NCBI RefSeq assembly: GCF_014218355.1
Contig: NZ_AP023368.1
Location: 3,166,001-3,230,000 of the forward strand
Reading direction: 5' to 3'
Origin: Anaerocolumna chitinilytica
Lineage (GTDB): Bacteria > Bacillota > Clostridia > Lachnospirales > Lachnospiraceae
DNA length: 64,000 nt
The notes below the pieces were generated by a model that saw only the letters and a program-made list of their open reading frames with translations, was not told where the DNA came from and did no database searches. Positions within the stretch are counted from its first letter, which is position 1; each line of letters begins with the position of its first letter. This document shows positions 51,851-61,175 of this stretch, one piece after another. The position numbers were made by a program, and so were the translations under genes.

Positions 51851-53953
51851 TCAGACGATGCGCTTAAATTTCCTCTCTACCTCATATTTACTCATTGAGA
51901 TAATAACCGGTCTGCCATGGGGGCAATTGTATGGATTTTCAAGAGTCAGCAATTGTTCGATTAAAGCACGGGCTTCTTCTACAGATAGCTTATGGCTCCC
52001 CTTAACTGCGGCTTTGCAAGACATTGAAGCTATTTTATCCAGTATAATTTCCGGGGTATTATTTGTGCCTTCCTCTGTAAGACCGTCTATAATTTCAATT
52101 AATACATCATAATGCACCAGATTATACAAATCTCCCGGAACAGCTCGAACTGCGTATTCCTTACCCCCAAACTCTTCAAATTCAAAGCCTGCTTCAGTTA
52201 AGAAATCCAGATTCCGAACCAGTGCTTCTCTTTCCCTGATGTTTAAAGAGAGGATAATAGGCGGCATTAACTGTTGTGAAAAATGTTCCTTTTCTTTAAA
52301 GCGTTTTATAATGCGCTCATAGAGAACTTTTTCATGAGCTGCATGCTGGTCTATTATAAACATCTTATCGCCGTATTCAATAATCCAATAGGTATTAAAT
52401 AGTTGTCCTATGATTTTATGTTCTGTTACAGCTTCTCTGGAGAGGAAAGCCAGCTGCTCATAGATTTCACCAGTTTCATTATCTATTGCATCCTTTTCTT
52501 CCTGGTATTCAATCTCAGTGTCAGATTTCCTGACAGCCCTTTCCTCATCGCCTGATTTCCCGGTTTCTTTATCAAAGTCTCTGTTAACTGCCATACTATC
52601 TTGGTTAGACAAGGAGACTGCCTCTACTGCATTTCTTGCAGCTTCGTAAACATACTTCGGAGGTACTGTATCCTCTAGGAGTACCTCACTCTCTCCTATT
52701 CCGGACGACTTAACTCGGTCAACAGCTTCCTTAACAAAAGAAGGAGCAGCATCCACATAATTCTTAAGACGGCCGATTTCTGTTGTTTTGACAGCTTCTG
52801 CCTCTTTCTCATCGAAGAACATCTTTTTATCCTGTGATGTCACTTGCTGCTTAAAAGCAGATAATCCCTCTCCCTGACCTCTCCTGACTTCAAATGGCTC
52901 CGGAAGTTTCTGATGAATCTTTTGCTTGTCTTCTTCCTTGGTGAGATAGACTTCTGTAATCAAGTCTCTGCCTTCCAGAGTATCCTTCAAACTTTTGTAT
53001 AAAAAGCTGTAGAGTTCTTCCCCGTTCTTAAAACGTACCTCCAGCTTGGCTGGATGAACATTTACATCAATTAATTCGGTATCAATGGTTAACATCAAGG
53101 CAGTAAAGGGATATCGGTGAAGCATAATATATGGCTTGAAGGCTTCTTCTATGGCTTTATACATTATAGGATTTTTTACAAACCTGCCATTAATGAAATA
53201 ATTCTCATAGTTCCTGTTTCCTCTGGAAATAGCCGGTTTTGCAATAAAACCGGACAGAGAAAAGCTCTCATCTTCCGCTTTTACCGATACAAGATGTGAG
53301 GTGATATCCCTTCCGTATATATGATAAATAACATCTTTCTGGTTATTGTTTCCTGAAGTATGGAGCTTAATCTGTCCGTTAATAATAAATTTAAAAGAAA
53401 TTTCAGGATGGGATATTGCGATTCTTTCCATAAAATCCTGTATATAGCCTGCCTCTGTTTGAGGGGATTTTAAGAATTTTCTTCTGGCTGGTGTATTAAA
53501 AAAGAGATTCTTTACAATAAAGGTCGTACCGGAAGGGCAGCCGATATGTTCCATTCCCTTTTCTACACCACCCTCAATCAGATAACGGACTCCGGTAAAG
53601 CTCTCTGTATTTTTCGTTACAAGCTCAATCTGCGAAACAGCTGCAATACTGGAAAGTGCTTCACCGCGAAAACCAAGACTTTTAATCCTCAGTAAATCAT
53701 CGGCATTCTTTATTTTGCTGGTTGAATGGCGCAAAAATACATAAGGCATATCACTTTCGTCAATGCCGGAACCATTGTCTGTGATTCGGATAAAGCTAAT
53801 TCCGCCTTCTTTAATTTCCACTGTAATCACAGTGGCTCCCGCATCAATAGAGTTCTCCGTAAGCTCTTTTACAACAGCTGAGGGGCGTTCAATAACCTCT
53901 CCTGCTGCAATTTTATTTATAGTTGCATCATCCAATAATGTTATACTCGGCAT
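51851..53953 (-). CDS. mutL: DNA mismatch repair protein MutL
   Basis: 700 residues. N-terminal GHKL ATPase: AAGEVIERP, the ATP-lid ENSIDAGA, DNGSGI, and GFRGEALSSI; then a long acidic linker (about 335-500); then the C-terminal dimerisation/endonuclease domain with DQHAAHEKVLYE, the zinc/Mn endonuclease motif of MutH-less bacteria, and CPHGRPV. The start at ATG 53953 was chosen for its distance from AGAAAGG; an ATG four codons earlier touches that site. It acts with MutS, encoded 57 bases upstream. Confidence 0.97.
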   Translation of the reverse strand: MPSITLLDDATINKIAAGEVIERPSAVVKELTENSIDAGATVITVEIKEGGISFIRITDNGSGIDESDMPYVFLRHSTSKIKNADDLLRIKSLGFRGEALSSIAAVSQIELVTKNTESFTGVRYLIEGGVEKGMEHIGCPSGTTFIVKNLFFNTPARRKFLKSPQTEAGYIQDFMERIAISHPEISFKFIINGQIKLHTSGNNNQKDVIYHIYGRDITSHLVSVKAEDESFSLSGFIAKPAISRGNRNYENYFINGRFVKNPIMYKAIEEAFKPYIMLHRYPFTALMLTIDTELIDVNVHPAKLEVRFKNGEELYSFLYKSLKDTLEGRDLITEVYLTKEEDKQKIHQKLPEPFEVRRGQGEGLSAFKQQVTSQDKKMFFDEKEAEAVKTTEIGRLKNYVDAAPSFVKEAVDRVKSSGIGESEVLLEDTVPPKYVYEAARNAVEAVSLSNQDSMAVNRDFDKETGKSGDEERAVRKSDTEIEYQEEKDAIDNETGEIYEQLAFLSREAVTEHKIIGQLFNTYWIIEYGDKMFIIDQHAAHEKVLYERIIKRFKEKEHFSQQLMPPIILSLNIREREALVRNLDFLTEAGFEFEEFGGKEYAVRAVPGDLYNLVHYDVLIEIIDGLTEEGTNNTPEIILDKIASMSCKAAVKGSHKLSVEEARALIEQLLTLENPYNCPHGRPVIISMSKYEVERKFKRIV

Positions 53954-54022
53954 ATTATTCACCATCCTTTCTATCTAAGAAATAAGATCCCAAACACTGT
54001 AATTCTTAGATTTTGGTCGGAT

Positions 54023-56719
54023 TTAACCTTCTTTTCTAACCTTTTGCTGTAACTGGTATAAATAATTCATAGCATCCATGGGTGTCATGGCATTTAAATT
54101 CAATTCACGAACTTCCTCCATATACGAAGGCATAGAAAACTGGTAATCAAAAAGAGAAAGCTGATTTTCAATTTCTTTTGTCTTTCTTACCCCTCTCTCC
54201 CTGGTCGCAGCAACTGATGTTTCCATGATATAAGCTGCCTCTGCTGCCTCATCAGGTACCGTAACAGCCTTCATGGATTTCGCCTTATCGGCTATATCGT
54301 TTAAGCTTAATTCTTCTACAATATCTCTAGCACGTTTTAGTACCCCATCTGGGACACCCGCCAGTTTGGCAACCTGTATTCCATAGCTCTTGTCAGCTCC
54401 GCCGGGAATAATTTTCCGAAGAAAGATAATGTCTTCACCCTGCTCTTTTACAGCAATGCAGTAATTATTAACGCTATCAATCTTGCCTTCCAATTCTGTT
54501 AATTCATGATAATGAGTGGCAAATAAAGTCTTAGCTCCAAGAAGTTTTGGATTGGCAATATGCTCTACCACTGCCCAGGCAATACCAAGCCCATCAAAGG
54601 TACTGGTTCCTCTACCAATTTCATCTAAGATTAGCAGACTGTTCTTGGTTGCATTACGAAGTATATTAGCTACTTCTGTCATTTCCACCATAAACGTACT
54701 CTGCCCGGAAGCTAAATCATCGGAAGCTCCAACTCTGGTAAAAATCCTGTCCACGATACCGATGTTACCGGAGGCCGCCGGTATATAGCAGCCTATCTGT
54801 GCCATGAGAACTATTAAAGCTGTCTGCCTCATATATGTGGATTTACCTGCCATATTAGGTCCGGTAATAATGGAAATTCTTTTTTCTTTATTGTTTAAAT
54901 AGGTATCATTGGCAACAAACATATCCCCTGAAATCATTTGCTCCACTACAGGATGTCTGCCGTCTTTGATATCAATCGTCCCTTCCTCATTGATTACCGG
55001 TCGCATAAAGCGGTTTCTTTCCGAAACATAAGCAAGAGAAGCAAATACATCGATTTTAGCAATTGCTCTGGCAGTCTTTTGTATACGCTGTACCTCTATG
55101 GAGATAGTGTCTCTGATATTGCAAAACAGCTCATATTCCAAGGAAAAAAGTTTATCTTCGGCTCCTAATATAACATCTTCTAATTCCTTCAGCTCTGAGG
55201 TAGTATATCTCTCTGCATTGGCAAGGGTTTGTTTTCTGATCCAGTTATCCGGTACCAAGTTCTGGTAGGAATTTGTTACCTCCAAATAATAGCCGAATAC
55301 TCTGTTGAACTTTATCTTCAGATTCTTTATTCCGGTACTATCCCTTTCCTTGGTTTCAAGATCCGCCAGCCAGTTCTTACCTTCTGTTTTAGCCTTCCGG
55401 AGCCTGTCTACTTCTTCATGATAGCCATCCTTTATGATGCCGCCCTCTCTTACTGTAATAGGAGGTTCTTCTTCTATTCCGGCTTCAATCAGATTATATA
55501 GATCCCTTAAGGGATCGAGGTCCCCTTCGATTTCTTGTAAAAGAGTACAATTAGAGTTCTCAAGCAGCAGTTTAATATTAGGAATCATAGCAAGGGAATT
55601 CTTAAACGCAATCAAATCCCTTGGGCCGGCACTCTTATAGCTGATACGGCTGATAAGCCTCTCCAGATCATAAACAGCATTTAGATATTCTCTGATTTCT
55701 TCTCTGGTAATAGCCGAATTATTCAGCTCTTCTATGGCATCCAGTCTATCTGTAATATCGGCTTTCTCAATCAGAGGCTGCTCAATATAACTTCTTAGAA
55801 GTCTTGCCCCCATTGCAGTCTTAGTCTTATCTAATACCCAGAGCAGTGAACCTCTCTTTTGCTTTTCTCTTAAAGTCTCCACAAGCTCTAGATTTCTTCT
55901 GGTGGAACTGTCAAGAATCATATATCTGCTGGTTGAATAAGGCAGAATTCGGGTTAAATGGGATAGGGAATTCTTTTGAGTTTCATAGAGATAGAGCATA
56001 ACAGCACCGGATGCAACCACACCGATGGAATAATCCTTCAGCCCAAGACCATTTAAGGAGGCTACCTGAAAATGGTCCATTAGAGCTTTCCTGCAAGCTT
56101 CTTCTTCAAAATACCAGGGTTCTAAATCAGAAATAGAGATATTTAACCTGTTCCTTAGATCGGAAATATCTATGCCGCTTACTAAAAACGTGCTGTTACA
56201 GATAATTTCCGAAGGTGAATACTTGTTAACCTCATCCAAGAGTTTTCTTTCAGTATCAACTTCCGTTACAAAGAAATCGCCGGTAGTAATATCCACCGTT
56301 GCAATTCCATATGCATTAACCGTATGTACAATACCCATTAGGAAGTTGTTTTTTCCTTCTTCCAGGGTCTGTGTATTTAAATTTGTACCCGGAGTTACAA
56401 TTCGGATTACCTCTCTTTTAACAATTCCTTTTGCAGCCTTTGGGTCTTCTACCTGTTCGCAGATAGCTACACGATAACCCTTCGCAATCAATCTGCTTAA
56501 ATAATTCTCTACCGCATGATAAGGCACACCACACATAGGAGCACGCTCATCCTGTCCCAGATTCTTACCGGTTAGAGTAATTTCTAGTTCCTTTGCACAA
56601 GTTACCGCATCCTCAAAAAACATCTCATAAAAATCACCGAGGCGATAAAAAAGGATGCAATCTTTATACTGTTCTTTTATCTCAACATATTGCTGCATCA
56701 AGGGAGTTAATTCAGCCAT
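54023..56719 (-). CDS. mutS: DNA mismatch recognition protein MutS
   Basis: 898 residues of the MutS1 type. The mismatch-reading FYRLGDFYEMFFEDA (Phe-x-Glu motif) is at 23-37, the clamp and lever domains follow, then the ABC-type ATPase with Walker A TGPNMAGKSTYMRQ near 624-637, signature STFMVEMTE and Walker B LLILDEIGRGTSTFDG. The C-terminal tail (about 800-898) has a dimer/tetramer region. GGAAGG precedes the ATG. Confidence 0.98.
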   Translation of the reverse strand: MAELTPLMQQYVEIKEQYKDCILFYRLGDFYEMFFEDAVTCAKELEITLTGKNLGQDERAPMCGVPYHAVENYLSRLIAKGYRVAICEQVEDPKAAKGIVKREVIRIVTPGTNLNTQTLEEGKNNFLMGIVHTVNAYGIATVDITTGDFFVTEVDTERKLLDEVNKYSPSEIICNSTFLVSGIDISDLRNRLNISISDLEPWYFEEEACRKALMDHFQVASLNGLGLKDYSIGVVASGAVMLYLYETQKNSLSHLTRILPYSTSRYMILDSSTRRNLELVETLREKQKRGSLLWVLDKTKTAMGARLLRSYIEQPLIEKADITDRLDAIEELNNSAITREEIREYLNAVYDLERLISRISYKSAGPRDLIAFKNSLAMIPNIKLLLENSNCTLLQEIEGDLDPLRDLYNLIEAGIEEEPPITVREGGIIKDGYHEEVDRLRKAKTEGKNWLADLETKERDSTGIKNLKIKFNRVFGYYLEVTNSYQNLVPDNWIRKQTLANAERYTTSELKELEDVILGAEDKLFSLEYELFCNIRDTISIEVQRIQKTARAIAKIDVFASLAYVSERNRFMRPVINEEGTIDIKDGRHPVVEQMISGDMFVANDTYLNNKEKRISIITGPNMAGKSTYMRQTALIVLMAQIGCYIPAASGNIGIVDRIFTRVGASDDLASGQSTFMVEMTEVANILRNATKNSLLILDEIGRGTSTFDGLGIAWAVVEHIANPKLLGAKTLFATHYHELTELEGKIDSVNNYCIAVKEQGEDIIFLRKIIPGGADKSYGIQVAKLAGVPDGVLKRARDIVEELSLNDIADKAKSMKAVTVPDEAAEAAYIMETSVAATRERGVRKTKEIENQLSLFDYQFSMPSYMEEVRELNLNAMTPMDAMNYLYQLQQKVRKEG

Positions 56720-56839
56720 ATCTTATGTTCCTTCCTGTTAATACATAAATATATATTTCATTTCACATTCATCTTATAATACAATAAAACCTCAAAGCAA
56801 TAAAAGACTTAAAAGGCCTCATTACACCAATAAGGTCCT

Positions 56840-57310
56840 CTAAAAAACGTCTTCTGCCAGGTCCGTACCATCTGCAGCACTGGTCGCCAGTTTATCACAG
56901 CGTTCATTCTGCGGATGTCCATCATGCCCTTTTACCCATACAAATGTAACCTTATGCTGTTCCATGGCTTTTAAAAGTCTCTGCCAGAGGTCAACATTTT
57001 TAACCGGTTCATTCTTGCCTCTCTTCCAGCCCTTCTTGATCCAGCCCTCCAGCCAATGTTCATTAAAAGCCTTTACAAGGTATTGAGAATCCGAATACAG
57101 GGTAACTTCACAGGGACGTGTCAATGCCTCCAGCCCGGCAACTGCCGCCATCAGTTCCATTCGATTGTTGGTAGTCTTTTTATACCCTTTTGAATATTCA
57201 CGGATATGTTCTGTCCCTGAAGGGTCCACATAGCTGATTATAGTTCCATATCCTCCCGGTCCGTCCGGATTTCCTCTGGCAGAACCATCTGTATATATTG
57301 TTACTTTCAT
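56840..57310 (-). CDS. rnhA: Ribonuclease HI
   Basis: 156 residues from ATG 57310 (GAGGG 4 bases upstream). The active site DEDD is visible: D8 in YTDGSARGNP, Glu in MELMAAVAG, Asp in YSDSQYLVKAF and the last Asp in NERCDKLA. It removes RNA from RNA-DNA hybrids. The full basic handle (WIKKGWKRGKNEPVKN) of the E. coli type is present. The start overlaps the stop of the preceding gene (ATGA). Confidence 0.97.
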   Translation of the reverse strand: MKVTIYTDGSARGNPDGPGGYGTIISYVDPSGTEHIREYSKGYKKTTNNRMELMAAVAGLEALTRPCEVTLYSDSQYLVKAFNEHWLEGWIKKGWKRGKNEPVKNVDLWQRLLKAMEQHKVTFVWVKGHDGHPQNERCDKLATSAADGTDLAEDVF

Positions 57311-57936
57311 TGTGCCCTCTTTTCCCATGTCAGTAATTCCTCACTGTAAGGAAGCTCTTTTACATAGTCACAGAAATCATGCCATTCCTTTAATTTGTGG
57401 TTTTTTCTGGCATTATAAATATTAATGAGATTCTCATAATTAAAAGTACAGGTTCTCATCTGATTATATCCGGAAGGAAGCAACTGTATAATACTGTACC
57501 AGTATTCCTTGTCCCCTGTCTCCAGAAATAACAGTCTTAGTTTTTCCAAGTGGCTAAGTAAAGTTTCAAAGAAAGCTCTTGTATCCTCCGTTAACTGATC
57601 CGTTGAAAAATCCTCCATTGCAAAACTTTTGCTGTGAATCTTATGCATGGTACTGGTTGAGTTAGCGGTTGTACCAACTTTATAAGTGTCAAATTCCTTC
57701 CACCAGTAAATCGGAGCTGTTATGTCCATCGATACAAATATTTGGCGCATAAACTTTCTATGATCTGTGCCGGACTTGCATAGTCTGACTGCGAGACCCA
57801 GGTCATTCTCACCTAATATGTACTCACCTTTATCATTATAATAACTGTCACTTTTTTCCCAGCTGTTCATGGGATTTCTGGCACCTCTCATGGCATTTTC
57901 AAGATTCATAACGCTGATGCGCTCGATTTTTAGCAT
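57307..57936 (-). CDS. ThyX-like protein of unknown activity
   Basis: 209 residues. The fold pattern recalls FAD-dependent thymidylate synthases: an N-terminal strand with GARNPMNSW, a long helical middle, and QMRTCTFNYENLINIYNARKN followed by HKLKEWHDFCDYVKELP, a stretch seen in phage-like ThyX relatives. The classic ThyX motif RHRxxSxNExSxRY is not present in that form, so thymidylate synthase activity is unlikely or altered. AGGAGAG-type site before the ATG. It overlaps rnhA by 4 bases, so the two are co-translated. The assignment is tentative. Confidence 0.55.
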   Translation of the reverse strand: MLKIERISVMNLENAMRGARNPMNSWEKSDSYYNDKGEYILGENDLGLAVRLCKSGTDHRKFMRQIFVSMDITAPIYWWKEFDTYKVGTTANSTSTMHKIHSKSFAMEDFSTDQLTEDTRAFFETLLSHLEKLRLLFLETGDKEYWYSIIQLLPSGYNQMRTCTFNYENLINIYNARKNHKLKEWHDFCDYVKELPYSEELLTWEKRAQ

Positions 57937-58229
57937 AATGACCTACTCTCCTCTAATACACTTACTTTTTCTTCGGACTATTTACAATTTTCACTCATTC
58001 TATCCTGTTATGAAAAAAGTATAATTCCGTATTTTTCATCTGATATACTTATTTCTCAGGATAGAAATTATCTCAGGAATTAATCTGACAACTTCGTTTT
58101 TCTAAAATTTACTATATGTTTTTTTATTTCTTGTCCAATAAAAAATATTATAACATTTTCTGACCATAATTTCATCTTAATATTTCTTGAAAATTTTAGC
58201 CTATCCCATATCATAATATTTATTTCAAA
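57937..58229. other. AT-rich intergenic gap
   Basis: About 290 bases of very AT-rich sequence between the ThyX-like gene and the terminator of the HAAS-DUF4097 gene. I see poly-T and poly-A runs and possible promoter-like TATAAT-type boxes for the minus-strand ThyX-like/rnhA pair, but no gene, repeat or hairpin of note. Confidence 0.5.
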
Positions 58230-58235
58230 AAAGAA

Positions 58236-58275
58236 AAAAAGCTTTCTGACTTATAAGTCAAAAAGCTGCTTTTCT
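58236..58275 (-). terminator. Terminator of the HAAS-DUF4097 gene
   Basis: On the minus strand AGCTTTTTGACTTATAAGTCAGAAAGCT forms a long hairpin centred on the self-complementary TTATAA, then seven T and CTTTTTT. It lies 35 bases after the stop at 58302. Confidence 0.85.
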
Positions 58276-58301
58276 TATAGTTATTAATTTACAATTCTAG
58301 A

Positions 58302-59942
58302 TTAGTCATATAAATGTATATCTCCGCTTATTGAACTTAATGTAAGTTCACTTCCCTGGTTCCCATGGGTATAGGTTCCGGATTTTAAGTCTCTCTGATG
58401 AGACTTGTCATAATCAATATATAAATCTCCGGAAACGGTTCTAGCTTTTAACGAATAGCCATTGTTATTATTTCCAAGTTTAACCTTCGTATCACCACTC
58501 GTACTATTGGATTCCAAAATAACATCTCCAATGCAATTCGCTGAGATATCACCACTCTTTGACATCAGATAACATTTTCTAACATTTACATCCAGAGAAA
58601 TATCACCGCTGGTGCTGCTGGCTCTTAATCCCTTACCGGATAATCTGGATATTTTTATATCACCGCTGACACTGCTGATATCTAAATTATTTAAGGTTGT
58701 ATTGTTCACATCAATATCACCGCTGGTAGTGCTTATTTTGCATTCTCCTGCTTTTGTATTGACAGCATCCAAATCTCCGCTGGAAGAACCATTATCAATA
58801 ACCTCAGCTGTAATATTTCTGGTGTCGATATCGCCGCTGGCACTTTTTAGTGAAAGAAACTTAGCTTCAATATTGTCAGCCTCAATGTCGCCGCTTGCTG
58901 TTGTAGCCAGAATATGATCTGCCAAAACATCGGATAGCTCAATATTTCCGCTGGCTGTTTTGATACTGAGGTTGTTCATATTATCTGGTACCTCTACATA
59001 TATGGTTGTGGAATAGAGCTTAAAGTTGAATAGAAATACAGCTTTTCCCACCCTGCGAATCCCAGCATATACAGTATTTCCTTCTTTATAGCTATAGAAT
59101 TCAAACATCTGCCTTTGTCTGTCGTCTCCATTATTTTCGTATTTTATATTAATTTTACTGTTGGGGGATTTTCGTACCTCTATATCGGCATGTATTCCAT
59201 CTATAATAAGATTTAACCCAGTGACAGCATCGTGGGAATCTGAATCCTTACTCTCATTTACTGTTTCTGTCTGTTCTGTGGTTTCAATGTTTTCTGCTGC
59301 TTCTGTCTCATCAGAACTATTATCTGTCTTTTCCGTTTCATTGGAAACCTCAGTTATCGTTTCTCCATCCGTATCAGTTTCGAAACTAACATTATTCACA
59401 GGTGTTTCTGTAAAATCTACTGAGTCATCGAAACTTCTCGATACATTCTCATTAAACCCATCGTCCTTCTTCCGGCTGTCAAATGTATCTTTCCATTGAT
59501 TTTTAAAATGGTTACTTGCAAAGTTATTGATAGAAGTCGTTGCCTGATCCAAGGTGTTCTTAACTGTCCGGCTTATCTCATTGACATCGATTTTACTGAT
59601 TGCATCACCAGCGGTATCCAGAGCACTGTTAATAGCTTCTCCAATCTTTTCTCCGTCCAGATTATAAATAGCGGAATACCATTCTTTACCTTTATTATTC
59701 TTACTTGTCTTATCACTCTCAGACTTTTTCTCTTCCGTATCACTTGTATGATATACTTCTTTGATTTCTTCTACCAGGTCTTCAATGGAACCCAGCTCTT
59801 CACAAATCTGTTCTTCACTTTTCCCATATTCCATTCCGACCTGAAAATGTTCTTCATAATCGGATACGATTTCTTCCATCGTACTTTCGTCGGTATCTTT
59901 TAATGCTTCTTTTAAATTACTCAAATATTCACTTTTATTCAT
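58302..59942 (-). CDS. HAAS/DUF1700 plus DUF4097 beta-repeat protein
   Basis: 546 residues. Residues 1-75 form the HAAS (DUF1700-like) domain with the DYEEHF and ELGSIEDLVEEI motifs, typically found in genes next to PadR regulators. An acidic, Ser/Thr/Glu-rich low-complexity linker follows (about 150-235). The rest is DUF4097: ten repeats of an SGDI/SGDL-type turn about every 18-20 residues, a right-handed beta-helix. No membrane helix or signal peptide is evident, so the protein is probably cytoplasmic. Family members such as LiaG are linked to envelope-stress systems; here the role is unknown. It starts 10 bases after padR ends. Confidence 0.88.
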   Translation of the reverse strand: MNKSEYLSNLKEALKDTDESTMEEIVSDYEEHFQVGMEYGKSEEQICEELGSIEDLVEEIKEVYHTSDTEEKKSESDKTSKNNKGKEWYSAIYNLDGEKIGEAINSALDTAGDAISKIDVNEISRTVKNTLDQATTSINNFASNHFKNQWKDTFDSRKKDDGFNENVSRSFDDSVDFTETPVNNVSFETDTDGETITEVSNETEKTDNSSDETEAAENIETTEQTETVNESKDSDSHDAVTGLNLIIDGIHADIEVRKSPNSKINIKYENNGDDRQRQMFEFYSYKEGNTVYAGIRRVGKAVFLFNFKLYSTTIYVEVPDNMNNLSIKTASGNIELSDVLADHILATTASGDIEADNIEAKFLSLKSASGDIDTRNITAEVIDNGSSSGDLDAVNTKAGECKISTTSGDIDVNNTTLNNLDISSVSGDIKISRLSGKGLRASSTSGDISLDVNVRKCYLMSKSGDISANCIGDVILESNSTSGDTKVKLGNNNNGYSLKARTVSGDLYIDYDKSHQRDLKSGTYTHGNQGSELTLSSISGDIHLYD

Positions 59943-59952
59943 ATCCAGCCTC

Positions 59953-60258
59953 CTATCCTATAATATCCTGTACTATTTTTGTAAAATCAAGCCATTCTTT
60001 TTTCTGAGCTGTCTGCTGTAATCTGCCTTTTTCTGTCAGATGATAATATTTTCTGGCAGGGCCCTCTCCGGACTCCACTAAGTAGGTTTCAACAAGAGCA
60101 TCATCTTTTAAACGCTTTAAGATTAGATATAAAGTTCCTGTAGAAATAATCATCTGTTTTGATATCGCTTCCGTTAATTCATAACCATATTGATCTGCTT
60201 CTGATAATTTTGAAAGCACGCATAATTCCAGCACGCCTTTTTTAAATTGTGCATTCAT
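59953..60258 (-). CDS. PadR-family transcription regulator
   Basis: 101 residues, the short (subfamily 2-like) form: winged helix with KKGVLELCVLSKLSEADQYG at the N terminus, TGTLYLILKRLKDDALVE as recognition/wing region, and a C-terminal dimer helix. GGAAAGGAG precedes the ATG. It is first gene of a two-gene unit with the HAAS-DUF4097 gene and most likely regulates that unit. The region upstream (60259-60456) is AT-rich with TATATTATCACTATCTATTC-like direct repeats, and may hold its operator. Confidence 0.92.
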   Translation of the reverse strand: MNAQFKKGVLELCVLSKLSEADQYGYELTEAISKQMIISTGTLYLILKRLKDDALVETYLVESGEGPARKYYHLTEKGRLQQTAQKKEWLDFTKIVQDIIG

Positions 60259-60456
60259 ATGTCAACTCCTTTCCGCTTGTTCGATACGTTTATTAATCAT
60301 TAGAATTTAAATAATAAATTGGTATCACAATCTTCTTGTATTGTTGAATATATATTATCACTATCTATTCTATATTGCAATATAGTATTTATAAAATAAT
60401 TCTAAAATCGTAATCATTTTTATTTTTCTTATTTTAATTGCTTTTGTACAATTAAA

Positions 60457-60489
60457 AACAAGCCTGACCTGCAGTCCGGCTTGTTTTCT
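60457..60489 (-). terminator. Terminator of the ABC cassette
   Basis: AACAAGCC pairs with GGCTTGTT around a 13-base loop containing CTGCAG, followed on the minus strand by TTTTTAATT. It lies 33 bases after the stop of the ATPase gene at 60522. Confidence 0.8.
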
Positions 60490-60521
60490 TATAGCCCTAA
60501 TCCATTCTTTGTTTTATAGTT

Positions 60522-61175
60522 TTACATTAAAACTAATTTTCCTTTTTCCATATGGTAGATACTTTTGCAAAAGGGCAGAACTTTTTCATCATGGGTGCTT
60601 ATTAATACAGCAGTTCCTTCTTCATTGATATTCTGAAACAATTCCATTACTTTGAAAGCATTTTCAGTATCCAGATTACTGGTAGGTTCATCCGCCAGCA
60701 ATAATTTCGGCTTTAACATTAACGCTCTGGCTATGGCAATCCTTCGCAGTTCGCCTCCTGAGAGTCTGGAAGGGTAAGAAAACAGGACATTTTCCAATCC
60801 GACCATTGTAAGCACCTCAACTGCCCTCTGATAATAATTTCCTCTTAATCCTGCCAAATATAGAGGAAAATAAAGATTGTCTTCTATTGTAAAGTTCGAT
60901 AGCAGATTCTGCCCCTGCATAATAAAACTTATTTCTTTTGTTCTGATAGGGGACTTTGCACCGGATACAATTTCAATTCCATTCAATACCACAGATCCTT
61001 CTGATGGTTTTAACAACCCGGCTATCGTATGAAACAGTGTACTCTTGCCGCTACCGGAAGGTCCGGTTACTGCGGCAAAATCCTGTTCATTAATAGTAAG
61101 TTCCACCTGATTCAGCGCAGGGTAAGCATTAACAGAATACTTGTAATATTTTGATATTTTTCTTACTTCCAGCAT
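60522..61175 (-). CDS. ABC transporter ATP-binding protein, LolD/MacB type
   Basis: 217 residues. Walker A TGPSGSGKSTL near 38-48, Q-loop IMQGQNLL, signature LSGGELRRIAIARAL, Walker B LLLADEPTSNLD and the switch His in STHDEK. This clade partners FtsX/MacB-type permeases, which act as mechanotransducers rather than importers. The start overlaps the permease stop (TAATG), so the two are coupled. Confidence 0.95.
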   Translation of the reverse strand: MLEVRKISKYYKYSVNAYPALNQVELTINEQDFAAVTGPSGSGKSTLFHTIAGLLKPSEGSVVLNGIEIVSGAKSPIRTKEISFIMQGQNLLSNFTIEDNLYFPLYLAGLRGNYYQRAVEVLTMVGLENVLFSYPSRLSGGELRRIAIARALMLKPKLLLADEPTSNLDTENAFKVMELFQNINEEGTAVLISTHDEKVLPFCKSIYHMEKGKLVLM

